Source: Winogradskyella marincola
GTDB lineage: Bacteria > Bacteroidota > Bacteroidia > Flavobacteriales > Flavobacteriaceae
Assembly: GCF_029624125.1 (NCBI RefSeq)
Contig: NZ_JARSBN010000001.1
Span: forward strand, 203,901-267,900
Direction of reading: 5' to 3'
DNA: 64,000 bases
The translations under genes and the position numbers were made by a program. Positions 1 through 9,505 of this stretch are shown piece by piece. Each line of letters starts with the position of its first letter. Position 1 is the first letter of the stretch. The notes under the pieces were generated by a model. The model was not told where the DNA came from. It was given only the letters and a program-made list of their open reading frames with translations, and did not search any database.

Positions 1-3000
1 ACTGTATCTCCTAAACTTGCTCCTACTGGTGCGACGTCATTCGTGATCGCTACAGTCTTAACCGCTTCGATACTTGGGTCTTCTATTCCATTTACTGTTT
101 CGCTATCATCATTATCAACAGGTGTATCGCCCGAACCATCATTAGTAGTATCGGCAGAACCATCTGCTTCTGCTGTATTGGTATACGAACCATTATCTAA
201 ATCTGCTTGTGTTACTGTGTGAGATACAGTATATGTCCATGTCTCACCAACATCAAGTATTCCATCATCATTACCTGGAGCATCTGCACCTCTAACAGGT
301 GCTACATCAGCTGTAGTATCTGCCATTGTTGGATTATAAACATTTACATTTCCGTTATTAGTTAATGTAATTGTATAATTAATAACCTCACCAACTGCAC
401 TATATTCTGTTGTTAATGCATTTCCATCAATATTTGCAAATGCTTTAGTTGTTACAATACTTGGATTAATAACACAACTTGTTGCTATAGCAGGATTAGT
501 AACTGCTGCACTTGTGCCTGTTGAATAATCAACACCTGTTTCAGTAACTAAACCAGTATTAGAATCTACTGATGCTGGATCTGGCTCTCCAAATTGACCA
601 CCATCAGAACCTGAAACAAAAGGATTATCATAAGCTTCGTTAGCATCAGGACAACTGTCGCCATCGCTATCTGTATTTTGGAAATCGTAACTTCCATCAG
701 ATAGTGTGTCTATTGGAGTTGTAGCTTCAGCTGTATCGTCTGCTCCATTTCCATCACCATCATTAAAACCTGTATCATTTGAATCTAAAATTCCATCACC
801 ATTTGTATCTAAAGCTCCATTTCCTGATTCATCTACATCGTAAATACCATCATTATCAGAATCTAAATCAAAAATATCATCAACACCATCTCCATCTGTA
901 TCTAAGCCAAGACAGTATTCAAATTCATAAAACTGAAGTTCAACATCACCAACACTACCATCTTGTTTTCCAACTGTTACAACAACCTCTGTTACTGGCC
1001 CTTGTATTTCAATTTGAATACTATTAAATGGTGCATTAGCATTTGCAGAAGAACCTGTAACTGCACTTTGTCCATTAATTGTAAGGTTAGCTCCAACATT
1101 AATATCTGTGATACTAACTGGGATGTTCTGTGCGCCATTTGTTGCTACAAAATCTGCTCTATCAAAGTCGTCTATTCCACCAACTTTGAAATTAACATTA
1201 TAAACAGGCTCCGTGAATGTGAAATAATAATTTACAACTTCTCCATTAGGAAAATCAGTTCCATCTGGTATTGTATTAATATATTCACCATCAGGCAAAA
1301 TAGCGACATTATTTTGACTAGACACACCAGTACTATTCCATGCGACACCACCTCTTAGCTCATAACCAAAAGTTACACTTGCTCCATTATATGGAAATAA
1401 ATTTGGTATAAATTCTGGATTAAAGTTTGAACCTGTATTATCTGAAAAAGTTTGACCTAGAGCTACAGGACCTGAAGAACAATTTAGTTCATATATATCT
1501 AAGATTCCATCGTTATCATCATCTACATCACAAATATCTGAAACGTTATCACCATCGTTATCTTCATTTCCTGAAATAGTAGCATCACATGGATTACACG
1601 CAGGTGAAAGTAATGGATTTGTTACAGCTGTATTTGTTCCAACATCATAGTTAACTTCACCTTCTAAAACCAAACCGTCTGAATCTACATTAGCAGGATC
1701 TGGTTCTCCAAATTGCCCTCCATCTGAACCTGCTGCTGTCACATTTCCGTATGCTTCATTGGCATCTGGACATCCATCTCCATCACTATCAGTGTTTTGA
1801 TAATCGAAACTACCATCGTTTAGAGTATCTACAGGTGTTATTCCTGATCCTGCTGTTGCTGGTATACCTGTCGTTGCACCTACTGCACCATCTGCCATAC
1901 CATCATTATTTGCATCTACTCCACCTACTTCATCTACATCGTAAATACCATCGTTATCTGAATCTAAGTCAACAATATCATTAACACCATCTCCATCTGT
2001 ATCTATAGCAACACAATATTCAAACTCATAGAACTGTAGTTCTACATCACCTACACTACCATCTTGCTTACCTACTCTTACTCTTATTTCTGTTACAGGT
2101 CCCGAAACCTGAACTTGAATACTATTAGAAGGAGCGTTAGCATTTGCTGAAGATCCTGTAATAGCGCTTTGACCATTAATAGTTAAATTGGCACCAACAT
2201 TAATATCTGAAATACTTACAGGAAGAACATCTACACCATTAGAGGCTTCAAAATCTGCTCTATCAAAATCATCTAATCCTCCTAATTTAAAGTTTACATT
2301 ATAAACTGGTTCTGAGAATGTAAAATAATATAAAGCTGTTCTTCCATCTGGGAAACTTGTGCCATCTGGAATTGTATTAATGTACTCTCCATCTGGTAAA
2401 ATAGCTCCATTATTCTGACTAGAGACACCACCATTCCATGCTGCACCTCCTTGTAATTCATAACCAAAAGTAACATCTGCACCTCCATAAGCATATACAT
2501 TATTTATATATTCTGGATTAAAGTTAGAACCTGTAGCATCTGAGAAAGTTTGTCCTAGAGCAATAGGCCCTCCTGCACAATCTATATCATACGTATCTAA
2601 TATACCATCGTTATCATCATCTTGATCACAATAGTCACTAACTCCATCTCCATCTGTATCTAAATTACCTGAAGCAACAGCATTGCAAGGGTCTATAGTT
2701 GCTACAACAATTGTTGCAATTGCAGAATCACATACTGTATTATCTACCTGTAAACAAATGGTGTACTCTACAAAATATGTTCCGTCTGGTGTGTTAGGTG
2801 GAACTACAATTGTTCCATTATTATTGATAGTAACACCAGTCATTCCATCGTCATCACTAATGCTAATATTATTAGAAATATTTGCATTGGTAGCCGCAAC
2901 ACCATCAGCTAAATCTGTGCCATTACCATTGTCTCCAAAAACACTAGCGGTTGTACCTGCTACTATACTACTTATAGGTGCTGAAGAAAAATCGTCATCA

Positions 3001-6000
3001 TTTGCTGTAATTGTTAGACATGCTGACATCGTTGAATTATCAGTAACCGCTGCATTAGTCCCTGTTGAATAATCAACACCTGTTTCAGTAACTAAACCAT
3101 TGCTTGAATTTACAGTCGATGGATCACCTGTACCAAATTGATCACCATCACCACCATCTGCATTAATATCATCATAAGCTTCATTAGCATCAGAACATCC
3201 ATCTCCATCACTATCTGTATTTTGGAAATCATAGCTTCCATCACTTAAAGTATCTATAGGTGTTGTACCTTCTGCTGTATCATCTGCACCATTACCGTCA
3301 CCATCACTAAAAATTGCGTCATTGCTATCTATAACACCATCGCCATTTGTATCTAGAGAACCATTACCAGCTTCAACAATGTCATAAATACCATCATTAT
3401 CTGAATCTAGATCTAAATAATCTGACACACCATCTGCATCTGTATCTGTTGAGATACAGAATTCTGCAGTATCAAAGTGTCCATAATCATCTACATACAC
3501 TCTAATTCTATATGTTCCTGGATTAGGTAAAGCAAAATCAAATATTTGGGACTGAAACCATTCTTCTGGATCTGTCGCCAATGTAAAACTGATAATATTA
3601 CCTTGAGTTAAAACAGTATTAGTTACGTCTAATATTTCTATCCTAGCATCCCAGGGTGTATAACCACCTGGATTTACTGCTGTATCTCTATTTGCAAACC
3701 ACGCAGAAGCACTAATTACACTTGGCTCTGTGATTGTAAACTCTCTAATAGGAAAATCATTTGCACCTGCAATATCAACATATTGATCACCAGAATGCGC
3801 ATTATCTGGACCTGGTGCATAACCTGTTCCGTCTACTCTAATGATATTAAACTGACTACCATTTTGGGTTGTCCAACCATTAAAAGAAGACGTTAAAATG
3901 TTGTTATCATTAACGTTTGGTTGAACTGGTAAATCAAAATTATCTAATGAAGGGTCTGATTGTATATAACAAGCCCCTTCAATGCTATCTAAAATTCCAT
4001 CATTGTCATTATCAATATCACACTCATCACTTACGTTATCTCCGTCATTATCAGGATTACCTGAAGCTGCTGCATCACAAGGATCTAAAACAGTTAATGA
4101 TGCACAAGAAATGTTTTCGCAAGAGTTATTTGTATTGGTCACCACAACACAGTACTGATTACCATCCTGTGATAAATCTGTAACTACATTTAAACTCGCC
4201 GTATTAACACCAGAGTATGTTGCGTCATTTGATAGTGGCACACCTGTTGTTGATGGATCGCCTAAATACCATTGGTATATGAAACCAGTAGTTACTGTAG
4301 TTGCTGAAGGATCACTATAATCTGGTGTGGTATTAGGTGCTGAACCTGTATAGACATTTGAAGTTGTTATAGTTGGGTTAACTACCTCGAAAGTAACGGT
4401 TTCACCTGCAACCTCCGTTTGGTTAGTAGGTGGTGTATAATTTACTTGAGTAGCATTTGTTTCATTTCCTGTATAGCCATCATAGCCATCAGTAATTGCA
4501 CCACCTGTAGTAACTTGACCTGAAGCATTAAATCCATCACCATCTAAAGCACCATCATTATTAGAATCCGTTCCTCCCGACTCTATAGAATCGAAGCAAC
4601 CATCATTATCACTATCTAAATCTTGAAAATCTGGCGTCCCATCTCCATCAGTATCGTAAACATCATTAACTCCATCTCCATTTGCATCTACAAAAGCTGG
4701 AACACCTGGATCACTCTGGTCCAGATAGTTTGGTATACCATCACCATCGGCATCTAGAGAAGGATCTACACCTGTTCCTCCATCTTCAACAGAATCTAAA
4801 ATTCCATCATTATCAGAATCTAAATCACAAAAATCCGAAATACCATCATCAGTACCTAAGTTATTATCTGTGTTTATTGTTTCAATAAGTGTATAATAAT
4901 TGATTATTCCACCTGGAGATCCATCAGTAGCGCCATTAGAATTAGTACTTTGCGCACCTGAATGAGTACCAGCCGTACCTGCAGAAAGGTCTATTGTTAT
5001 CCCAGCAGGAACAGCAGACAAGTTGTGCAGAAACACACCACCTCCTCCACCGCCTCCAGGACCGTGAACTATATCAGTGTTTAATGTTTGACCATCACCA
5101 CCACTAATGTTTATATTAAGCGTACCAGAATATGATTTAACATCAAATGCCACAGATCCTCCGGCACCACCTCCACCACCACCATCGGGTTGTCCAACGG
5201 GATTTATAGCTAAGGCATCTGCACCTGAAGCGTTGATAGTGAAGCCGTTTCCTACAATTTCATCAGCTCTTAACACTACTATTCCACCTCCATTTGAAGC
5301 TTGAGATGGATTATTAGTTGTAACAAAACCGGTACCTCCTGCACCACCAAAAAATACTTTGTTCTGATTTTCTATAAAAGTAGCAAGACCATTTCCTCCA
5401 ATACCACCTGCAGCTGTTCCGTAGTCACACCATCTATTACCTCCTACACCTCCAGCTCCATAGTTGGCACCACCACCACCACCAGAATCTCCTGAAACAC
5501 CAGAACCACCACCATTTCCTAGAGGTGATCTTCCCTTCTGATTGTTTGGTCCTGCCACAGCAACACCACCTCCTTTAAACCAGCTATCAGAATTACCTGC
5601 TGGTAAATTGTACTGTGCATTAGGTGCTATAGAGCAATCATCTGGTGTTCCATTTGTAGTCATCTCAACACCAATAAAACCAGCACCTGCAGCATTAACA
5701 TCAGCATTTAATGTTAATGTTCCATTTACAAAAAGAGCAATTATACCACCTTCATTTGCTACATCATCCCAAGGTTGTGCTTGTAGTTCTGATGTAATAG
5801 TAACATCACCATCATAAACAGGTACTCTTACTAATTGTAATAATCCAGAACTATCATATACATTTTTTAAAGGAGTTTCAGGATAAATTAAATTTCCTGA
5901 GATTGAACCAATATCAAAAAATTCATAATTTCCTGCACTCCCTAAATCTATAATCATTCCACCATTGGCAGTATTAGTTTGATCTATAGTTGCACCTTTA

Positions 6001-6251
6001 AGCTGAACAATTAAAGCTTTGTCTCCAACTGAGAAGTCCGAAGCATCAGCAACTTCAATCTGATTTAAACAAGCTGGATTTGTATCACACTCCGAGCAAC
6101 CTGGATTATTAACTGTGATAATAGATTCGTAATCATTTACCACACCTCCAATGTTCGTCTGTGAAAAAACTTGTGAAAATGTCAAAAAAGAAAAAACTAT
6201 AACTAGATTAATAGCTATAGACTTTAAAGAGAATCGTGTAGAGATTTTCAT
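1..6251 (-). CDS. Giant secreted TSP3-repeat surface protein, 3' end beyond the window
   Basis: The frame is open from ATG at 6251 to the left edge (about 2083 codons, no stop); I checked the frame at about 5163, 4707, 1701 and 3-38. The first ~32 residues are a Sec signal peptide ending near FSQVFSQT. Then come a mixed region, a glycine-rich stretch (about residues 245-390, runs such as GGGGGA), blocks of DxDxDGxxD calcium-binding thrombospondin type 3-like repeats, an Ig-like part (about 4080-4400) and a DUF11/DUF7507-like domain near the left edge. Modules of about 1.1 kb are repeated in tandem. Flavobacterial proteins of this build are usually exported by T9SS with a C-terminal gliding-motility-type signal, which would lie outside the window. 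An adhesin or cell-surface filament role is inferred. Family assignment is good; function is unknown. Confidence 0.9.
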   Translation of the reverse strand, partial: MKISTRFSLKSIAINLVIVFSFLTFSQVFSQTNIGGVVNDYESIITVNNPGCSECDTNPACLNQIEVADASDFSVGDKALIVQLKGATIDQTNTANGGMIIDLGSAGNYEFFDIGSISGNLIYPETPLKNVYDSSGLLQLVRVPVYDGDVTITSELQAQPWDDVANEGGIIALFVNGTLTLNADVNAAGAGFIGVEMTTNGTPDDCSIAPNAQYNLPAGNSDSWFKGGGVAVAGPNNQKGRSPLGNGGGSGVSGDSGGGGGANYGAGGVGGNRWCDYGTAAGGIGGNGLATFIENQNKVFFGGAGGTGFVTTNNPSQASNGGGIVVLRADEIVGNGFTINASGADALAINPVGQPDGGGGGGAGGSVAFDVKSYSGTLNINISGGDGQTLNTDIVHGPGGGGGGGVFLHNLSAVPAGITIDLSAGTAGTHSGAQSTNSNGATDGSPGGIINYYTLIETINTDNNLGTDDGISDFCDLDSDNDGILDSVEDGGTGVDPSLDADGDGIPNYLDQSDPGVPAFVDANGDGVNDVYDTDGDGTPDFQDLDSDNDGCFDSIESGGTDSNNDGALDGDGFNASGQVTTGGAITDGYDGYTGNETNATQVNYTPPTNQTEVAGETVTFEVVNPTITTSNVYTGSAPNTTPDYSDPSATTVTTGFIYQWYLGDPSTTGVPLSNDATYSGVNTASLNVVTDLSQDGNQYCVVVTNTNNSCENISCASLTVLDPCDAAASGNPDNDGDNVSDECDIDNDNDGILDSIEGACYIQSDPSLDNFDLPVQPNVNDNNILTSSFNGWTTQNGSQFNIIRVDGTGYAPGPDNAHSGDQYVDIAGANDFPIREFTITEPSVISASAWFANRDTAVNPGGYTPWDARIEILDVTNTVLTQGNIISFTLATDPEEWFQSQIFDFALPNPGTYRIRVYVDDYGHFDTAEFCISTDTDADGVSDYLDLDSDNDGIYDIVEAGNGSLDTNGDGVIDSNDAIFSDGDGNGADDTAEGTTPIDTLSDGSYDFQNTDSDGDGCSDANEAYDDINADGGDGDQFGTGDPSTVNSSNGLVTETGVDYSTGTNAAVTDNSTMSACLTITANDDDFSSAPISSIVAGTTASVFGDNGNGTDLADGVAATNANISNNISISDDDGMTGVTINNNGTIVVPPNTPDGTYFVEYTICLQVDNTVCDSAIATIVVATIDPCNAVASGNLDTDGDGVSDYCDQDDDNDGILDTYDIDCAGGPIALGQTFSDATGSNFNPEYINNVYAYGGADVTFGYELQGGAAWNGGVSSQNNGAILPDGEYINTIPDGTSFPDGRTALYYFTFSEPVYNVNFKLGGLDDFDRADFEASNGVDVLPVSISDINVGANLTINGQSAITGSSANANAPSNSIQVQVSGPVTEIRVRVGKQDGSVGDVELQFYEFEYCVAIDTDGDGVNDIVDLDSDNDGIYDVDEVGGVDANNDGMADGAVGATTGIPATAGSGITPVDTLNDGSFDYQNTDSDGDGCPDANEAYGNVTAAGSDGGQFGEPDPANVDSDGLVLEGEVNYDVGTNTAVTNPLLSPACNPCDATISGNEDNDGDNVSDICDVDDDNDGILDIYELNCSSGPVALGQTFSDNTGSNFNPEFIPNLFPYNGASVTFGYELRGGVAWNSTGVSSQNNVAILPDGEYINTIPDGTDFPNGEVVNYYFTFTEPVYNVNFKVGGIDDFDRADFVATNGAQNIPVSITDINVGANLTINGQSAVTGSSANANAPFNSIQIEIQGPVTEVVVTVGKQDGSVGDVELQFYEFEYCLGLDTDGDGVDDIFDLDSDNDGIYDVDESGNGALDTNGDGILDSNDTGFNDGDGNGADDTAEATTPIDTLSDGSYDFQNTDSDGDSCPDANEAYDNPFVSGSDGGQFGEPDPASVDSNTGLVTETGVDYSTGTSAAVTNPAIATSCVINPSIVTTKAFANIDGNALTTEYSAVGEVINYTITLTNNGNVNVYNPTMADTTADVAPVRGADAPGNDDGILDVGETWTYTVSHTVTQADLDNGSYTNTAEADGSADTTNDGSGDTPVDNDDSETVNGIEDPSIEAVKTVAITNDVAPVGASLGDT
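912..1542 (-). repeat. Intragenic module, second copy
   Basis: This segment encodes a domain running from DDDNDGILDIYE to ELQFYEFEYC. It matches the segment at 2012-2640 almost residue for residue: shared strings include ALGQTFSD, PDGEYINTIPDGT, VNFKVGG/LGG and VGKQDGSVGDVELQFYEFEYC-type ends. The offset is 1098-1101 bp, one codon of indel. It looks like a jelly-roll/carbohydrate-binding-like module placed between TSP3-type calcium blocks. Confidence 0.85.
2012..2640 (-). repeat. Intragenic module, first copy
   Basis: This is the upstream copy, in the direction of translation, of the module at 912-1542. The TSP3/linker part between modules (DTDxDGVxD to TNP...C) occurs three times, near 3460-3030, 2010-1600 and 910-475, so the duplication unit included both the domain and its calcium-binding linker. 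The copies differ at many synonymous sites, so the duplication is not recent. Confidence 0.85.
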
Positions 6252-6287
6252 ATTATTATATAGTTGATGTATAATTCAATTTTTATA

Positions 6288-6310
6288 AATCGATGAACAA
6301 AACATCGATT
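6288..6310 (-). promoter_or_regulatory. Hairpin in the leader of the giant surface-protein gene
   Basis: AATCGATG (6288-6295) and CATCGATT (6303-6310) form a perfect 8-bp stem with a 7-nt loop. It lies 37 nt upstream of the start codon and downstream of the predicted -7 box, so it would sit in the 5' untranslated RNA. It may stabilise the mRNA or be a protein site; nothing shows which. Confidence 0.45.
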
Positions 6311-6315
6311 AAATG

Positions 6316-6346
6316 CAAATATATTCGACAAAAAGTAAAAAAGCAA
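6316..6346 (-). promoter_or_regulatory. Bacteroidota-type promoter of the giant surface-protein gene
   Basis: On the minus strand TTG (6346-6344) is followed after 20 nt by TATATTTG (6323-6316), a perfect match to the TAnnTTTG -7 consensus of Bacteroidota with normal spacing. The start codon is 64 nt further downstream. The rest of the 6252-6699 gap is AT-rich sequence in which I see no gene. Confidence 0.55.
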
Positions 6347-6673
6347 TTTTTTTTGTACGAATTTTCACGAAAAGAGTTTAATCTTATATTTAGACTCATT
6401 CAACTCTTAACAGTCACTTATAATTAACTAAAAAAACTTGAAGACATACTACTAATCAATTTCAAATTTTATTTAGTAAGAAAATTAATACCAGAATTTC
6501 AATAATGTAAAAATACAAAAGAAATAATTGAATTTTTACCGAAATATAACTACAAAATTACCAAATAGTTAATATTAAACTTTGCTTTTAGTTGAATGAC
6601 ATATATCGTATGACAAATGGATTTAGTGACTCGATGAATGGTGGATTTTATACATATATATGTTTGTAATTAC

Positions 6674-6681
6674 TATTTTTG
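6674..6681 (+). promoter_or_regulatory. Possible -7 box for prfC
   Basis: TATTTTTG matches TAnnTTTG and lies 18 nt upstream of the prfC ATG. No convincing -33 TTG is present at the expected distance, so this is a weak call. Confidence 0.3.
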
Positions 6682-6699
6682 CTCTTTTAATTTTTCGTG

Positions 6700-8289
6700 A
6701 TGAGTTTTAAACAAGAAATAAATAGAAGACGAACATTTGGTATCATTTCGCATCCAGATGCAGGTAAAACTACGTTAACAGAAAAGCTTCTACTTTTTGG
6801 TGGAGCTATACAAGAAGCAGGTGCTGTAAAAAGTAACAAAATAAAGAAAGGCGCTACAAGTGACTTTATGGAAATAGAGCGCCAACGTGGTATCTCTGTT
6901 GCTACATCTGTGTTAGCGTTTGAATATAATGGCATAAAAATTAATATTCTTGATACTCCTGGACATAAAGATTTTGCTGAAGATACTTTTAGAACATTAA
7001 CTGCCGTAGATAGTGTAATTGTAGTTATAGATGTTGCCAAAGGTGTTGAGGAACAAACCGAAAAATTGGTTGAAGTTTGTAGAATGCGTAATATTCCTAT
7101 GATTGTCTTTATCAACAAACTAGATAGAGAAGGTAAAGACGCTTTTGATTTATTGGATGAAGTTGAGCAAAAACTAGGACTAAAAGTTACACCTCTGAGT
7201 TTTCCTATAGGTATGGGTTATGACTTTAAAGGTATTTACAATATTTGGGAAAAGAACGTAAATCTATTTAAAGGAGACAGCAAACAACATATTAATGATA
7301 CTGTTGAAATCTCTGATTTAAATTCTGAAGAATTAGATAAACTTGTTGGTAATAAAGCGGCACAAACTCTAAGAGACGAAATAGAATTAGTAGATGGCAT
7401 ATATCCTGAATTTGATAAAGAGGCCTACTTAAAAGGAAACCTACAACCTGTATTCTTTGGTTCTGCTTTAAATAATTTTGGAGTACGAGAATTATTAGAT
7501 TGTTTCGTAGAAATAGCACCTAAACCAAGAGCAAAGCATAGCGAAGAACGATTAGTAGAACCTGATGAAACACAATTTTCTGGTTTTGTATTTAAGATTC
7601 ATGCTAATATGGATCCAAATCACAGAAATCGTTTAGCATTTGTTAAAATAGTTTCTGGTGAGTTTAAACGAAACACTCCTTACTTGCATGTAAGACATAA
7701 TAAAAAGCTTAAGTTCTCTAGTCCAAATGCATTTTTTGCAGAAAAAAAAGAGATCGTAGATATCTCATATCCTGGTGATATAGTGGGATTACAAGACTCT
7801 GGAAACTTTAAAATTGGTGATACATTAACAGAAGGTGAAGTACTAAATTACAAAGGTATTCCTAGTTTTTCACCTGAGCATTTTAGATACATTAACAATG
7901 CAGACCCTATGAAAGCAAAACAGCTTTATAAAGGAATAGACCAGTTAATGGACGAAGGTGTAGCACAGTTATTTACATTAGATTTTAATGGTCGTAAAGT
8001 TATCGGTACCGTAGGAGCACTACAGTACGAAGTTATACAGTATAGATTAGAGCATGAGTATGGAGCTAAATGTACTTACGAAAATCTTAATGTTCATAAA
8101 GCTTGTTGGGTACATACAGACAATGAAAAAAGTGAAGAGTACAAAGACTTCTTAAGAGTAAAACAACGCTATCTAGCTAAAGACAAGCAGAATCAACTTG
8201 TGTTTTTAGCAGACTCTATGTTTACATTACAAATGACACAGCAAAAATACCCAAGTATTACCTTTCATATGACCTCAGAATTTGAGTAA
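6700..8289 (+). CDS. prfC: Peptide chain release factor 3 (RF3)
   Basis: RF3 is the translational GTPase that removes RF1/RF2 from the ribosome after peptide release. The 529-residue product has the G1 loop HPDAGKTT (18-25), the effector region with ERQRGISV (60-67), DTPGH (85-89) and NKLD (near 140), followed by EF-Tu-like domain II and the RF3 C-terminal domain. The length is normal for the family. GTG at 6697 directly precedes ATG at 6700; the ATG (MSFKQE) fits RF3 N-termini better. The gene stands alone between the divergent surface-protein gene and a small Fe-S protein gene. Confidence 0.95.
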   Translation: MSFKQEINRRRTFGIISHPDAGKTTLTEKLLLFGGAIQEAGAVKSNKIKKGATSDFMEIERQRGISVATSVLAFEYNGIKINILDTPGHKDFAEDTFRTLTAVDSVIVVIDVAKGVEEQTEKLVEVCRMRNIPMIVFINKLDREGKDAFDLLDEVEQKLGLKVTPLSFPIGMGYDFKGIYNIWEKNVNLFKGDSKQHINDTVEISDLNSEELDKLVGNKAAQTLRDEIELVDGIYPEFDKEAYLKGNLQPVFFGSALNNFGVRELLDCFVEIAPKPRAKHSEERLVEPDETQFSGFVFKIHANMDPNHRNRLAFVKIVSGEFKRNTPYLHVRHNKKLKFSSPNAFFAEKKEIVDISYPGDIVGLQDSGNFKIGDTLTEGEVLNYKGIPSFSPEHFRYINNADPMKAKQLYKGIDQLMDEGVAQLFTLDFNGRKVIGTVGALQYEVIQYRLEHEYGAKCTYENLNVHKACWVHTDNEKSEEYKDFLRVKQRYLAKDKQNQLVFLADSMFTLQMTQQKYPSITFHMTSEFE

Positions 8290-8368
8290 AATGTAAGAAA
8301 GCGTTACAATTAAGTTAAATTACAGCGTTGTTTGTCGGGAAAATTTGCTTTTAAACGATGTTTTATTT

Positions 8369-8390
8369 AATATTGATTGTCAATATTTTT
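8369..8390 (+). terminator. AT-rich hairpin after prfC
   Basis: AATATTGA (8369-8376) pairs with TCAATATT (8380-8387) across a 3-nt loop and is followed by TTT. The stem is AT-only except two pairs, so termination would be weak. TATTTTTG at 8384-8391 overlaps it and could be a -7 box for the downstream small gene. Confidence 0.4.
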
Positions 8391-8429
8391 GTTTGATATT
8401 AAAGTTAACCCCAAATTATTCTGCTTATT

Positions 8430-8660
8430 ATGGATATAAATGCAAACATGTTCAGTAATAAGGATATTACTGTAACCTACGAACCTCGTTGTTGTGTAAA
8501 TGCAGGTATTTGCGCTAGACAACTGTCAGAAGTATTTAGAAACTCTGTGATACCTTGGATTGATTTAGATGGTGCTCAAACGGATGTTATTATTAATCAG
8601 ATTAAAAAATGTCCATCTGGTGCATTAAAGTATCACCTTCATCAAAAAGATGTAGCTTAA
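8430..8660 (+). CDS. Small (4Fe-4S) mono-cluster protein, YjdI/COG3592 type
   Basis: The 76-residue protein has the divergent ferredoxin-like pattern of the YjdI family: YEPRCCVNAGICAR near residues 19-32 and a second cysteine motif KKCPSGAL near residues 61-68. These cysteines would hold one 4Fe-4S cluster. Family members are small cytoplasmic proteins of unsettled role, often beside GNAT proteins. Here the gene is 140 bp after prfC and is closed by a strong terminator. ATG at 8430 is the natural start; MFSNKD (8448) is an alternative. Confidence 0.8.
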   Translation: MDINANMFSNKDITVTYEPRCCVNAGICARQLSEVFRNSVIPWIDLDGAQTDVIINQIKKCPSGALKYHLHQKDVA

Positions 8661-8679
8661 GATTACTTTTTGAGTAATA

Positions 8680-8714
8680 AAAAATCCTTGTAGTAAAAAA
8701 CTGCAAGGATTTTT
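8680..8714 (+). terminator. Rho-independent terminator of the Fe-S protein gene
   Basis: A 15-bp stem (8680-8694 with 8700-8714, one G-U pair) around an AAAAA loop ends in a run of T on the plus strand and has a matching T-run on the minus strand, so it could work in both directions. It begins 20 nt after the stop codon. Confidence 0.85.
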
Positions 8715-8948
8715 TATTTATTATGGTAAAAAAACTAAAACGACTAATTAAAGGGTTTTAAGAACACTTTTATGTTCCATCAATGAATTGCATTACTTTT
8801 TATTTTAAATCCATTAAATCATATTTTAAAAGCTTATTTTCTATTGTGTTTTGAAATAAAAACAAACAAAACAATAGAATATAACTATAGTGCTTTTTTC
8901 TACTTAAATAATAAAAGAAATAGGGTTATTATCAAAAATATTTCGAAT

Positions 8949-9011
8949 AACCACAAATTCATTTTTTTATGCTTGACCTGTTGGACCGAAATTCAACGGA
9001 ATTGGTGGTTG
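8949..9011 (-). repeat. Duplicated 3' end of the DUF3467 gene (relic copy)
   Basis: This segment copies the last ~14 codons, stop codon and trailing sequence of the neighbouring DUF3467 gene. The 31 bases 8981-9011 are identical to 9064-9094, and 8949-8960 equals 9033-9044; the offset is 83-84 bp. Read on the minus strand it gives QPPIPLNFGPTGQA and TAA again. It is not joined in frame to an upstream gene, so it is a non-coding relic. The rest of the 8715-9049 gap shows no gene. Confidence 0.8.
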
Positions 9012-9049
9012 ACAAATGGAAACATTTCTCTCAACCACAAATTCTATAT

Positions 9050-9367
9050 TTAAGCCTGGCCAGTTGGACCGAAATTCAACGGAATTGGTGGTTGCTCGTA
9101 ATCTTTGATTTCACCATGCGCTTTTTCAAAACGAGATACATTATCGCCTAAAGCTTTTAATAAACGCTTTGCATGTTGAGGCGTTAAAATTATACGTGAT
9201 TTAACTTTGCTTTTTGGTGTACCTGGCATTATACTAACAAAATCTACAACAAATTCTGAAACAGAATGGTTAATAATTGCTAAATTAGAATAGGTACCTT
9301 CTGCAACCTTTTCGTCTAACTCTATATTGATTTGTCCTTTCTTTGGGTTCTTTTTTTCTTCTGACAT
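9050..9367 (-). CDS. DUF3467 family protein
   Basis: The 105-residue cytoplasmic protein starts with a lysine-rich tail (MSEEKKNPKK), followed by an antiparallel-sheet-like body with YSNLAIINHS, FVVDFVSIMPG and RIILTPQHAKRLLKAL, which are DUF3467 hallmarks. The family is small and its molecular role is not known to me. The gene lies just downstream of rpoC on the same strand, separated by a terminator. Its 3' end is duplicated downstream (8949-9011). Confidence 0.85.
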   Translation of the reverse strand: MSEEKKNPKKGQINIELDEKVAEGTYSNLAIINHSVSEFVVDFVSIMPGTPKSKVKSRIILTPQHAKRLLKALGDNVSRFEKAHGEIKDYEQPPIPLNFGPTGQA

Positions 9368-9388
9368 AATTACTTATTTAAAATTAAA

Positions 9389-9420
9389 AAAGCCTTCAAA
9401 CTTAATAGAATGAAGGCTTT
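9389..9420 (-). terminator. Terminator downstream of rpoC
   Basis: AAAGCCTTCA (9389-9398) pairs with TGAAGGCTTT (9411-9420), loop 12 nt. On the minus strand the stem is followed by a run of T, as expected for the end of the rpoBC transcript. It sits 85 nt past the rpoC stop and 22 nt before the DUF3467 start. Confidence 0.8.
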
Positions 9421-9505
9421 TATTTATTTACATTTCTGTTATCCTCTAAGATTACTATTCAAAAAAGAATTAGTTAATCTTAGATTTTACAGTTATAATA
9501 AACTT

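Noticed and set aside
779-5817. Many short plus-strand frames rich in His, Leu, Tyr or Pro
   Set aside because: They are antisense shadows of the repeat-rich giant gene; their composition mirrors DxDxDG codons read backwards.
8715-9049. Possible tandem-repeat array or CRISPR remnant
   Set aside because: Only two copies of an 83-84 bp unit derived from a neighbouring gene; no spacers or cas genes.
8969-9151. Short plus-strand frame with repeated WTEIQRNWW
   Set aside because: The repeat is the antisense reading of the duplicated DUF3467 3' end, not a gene.
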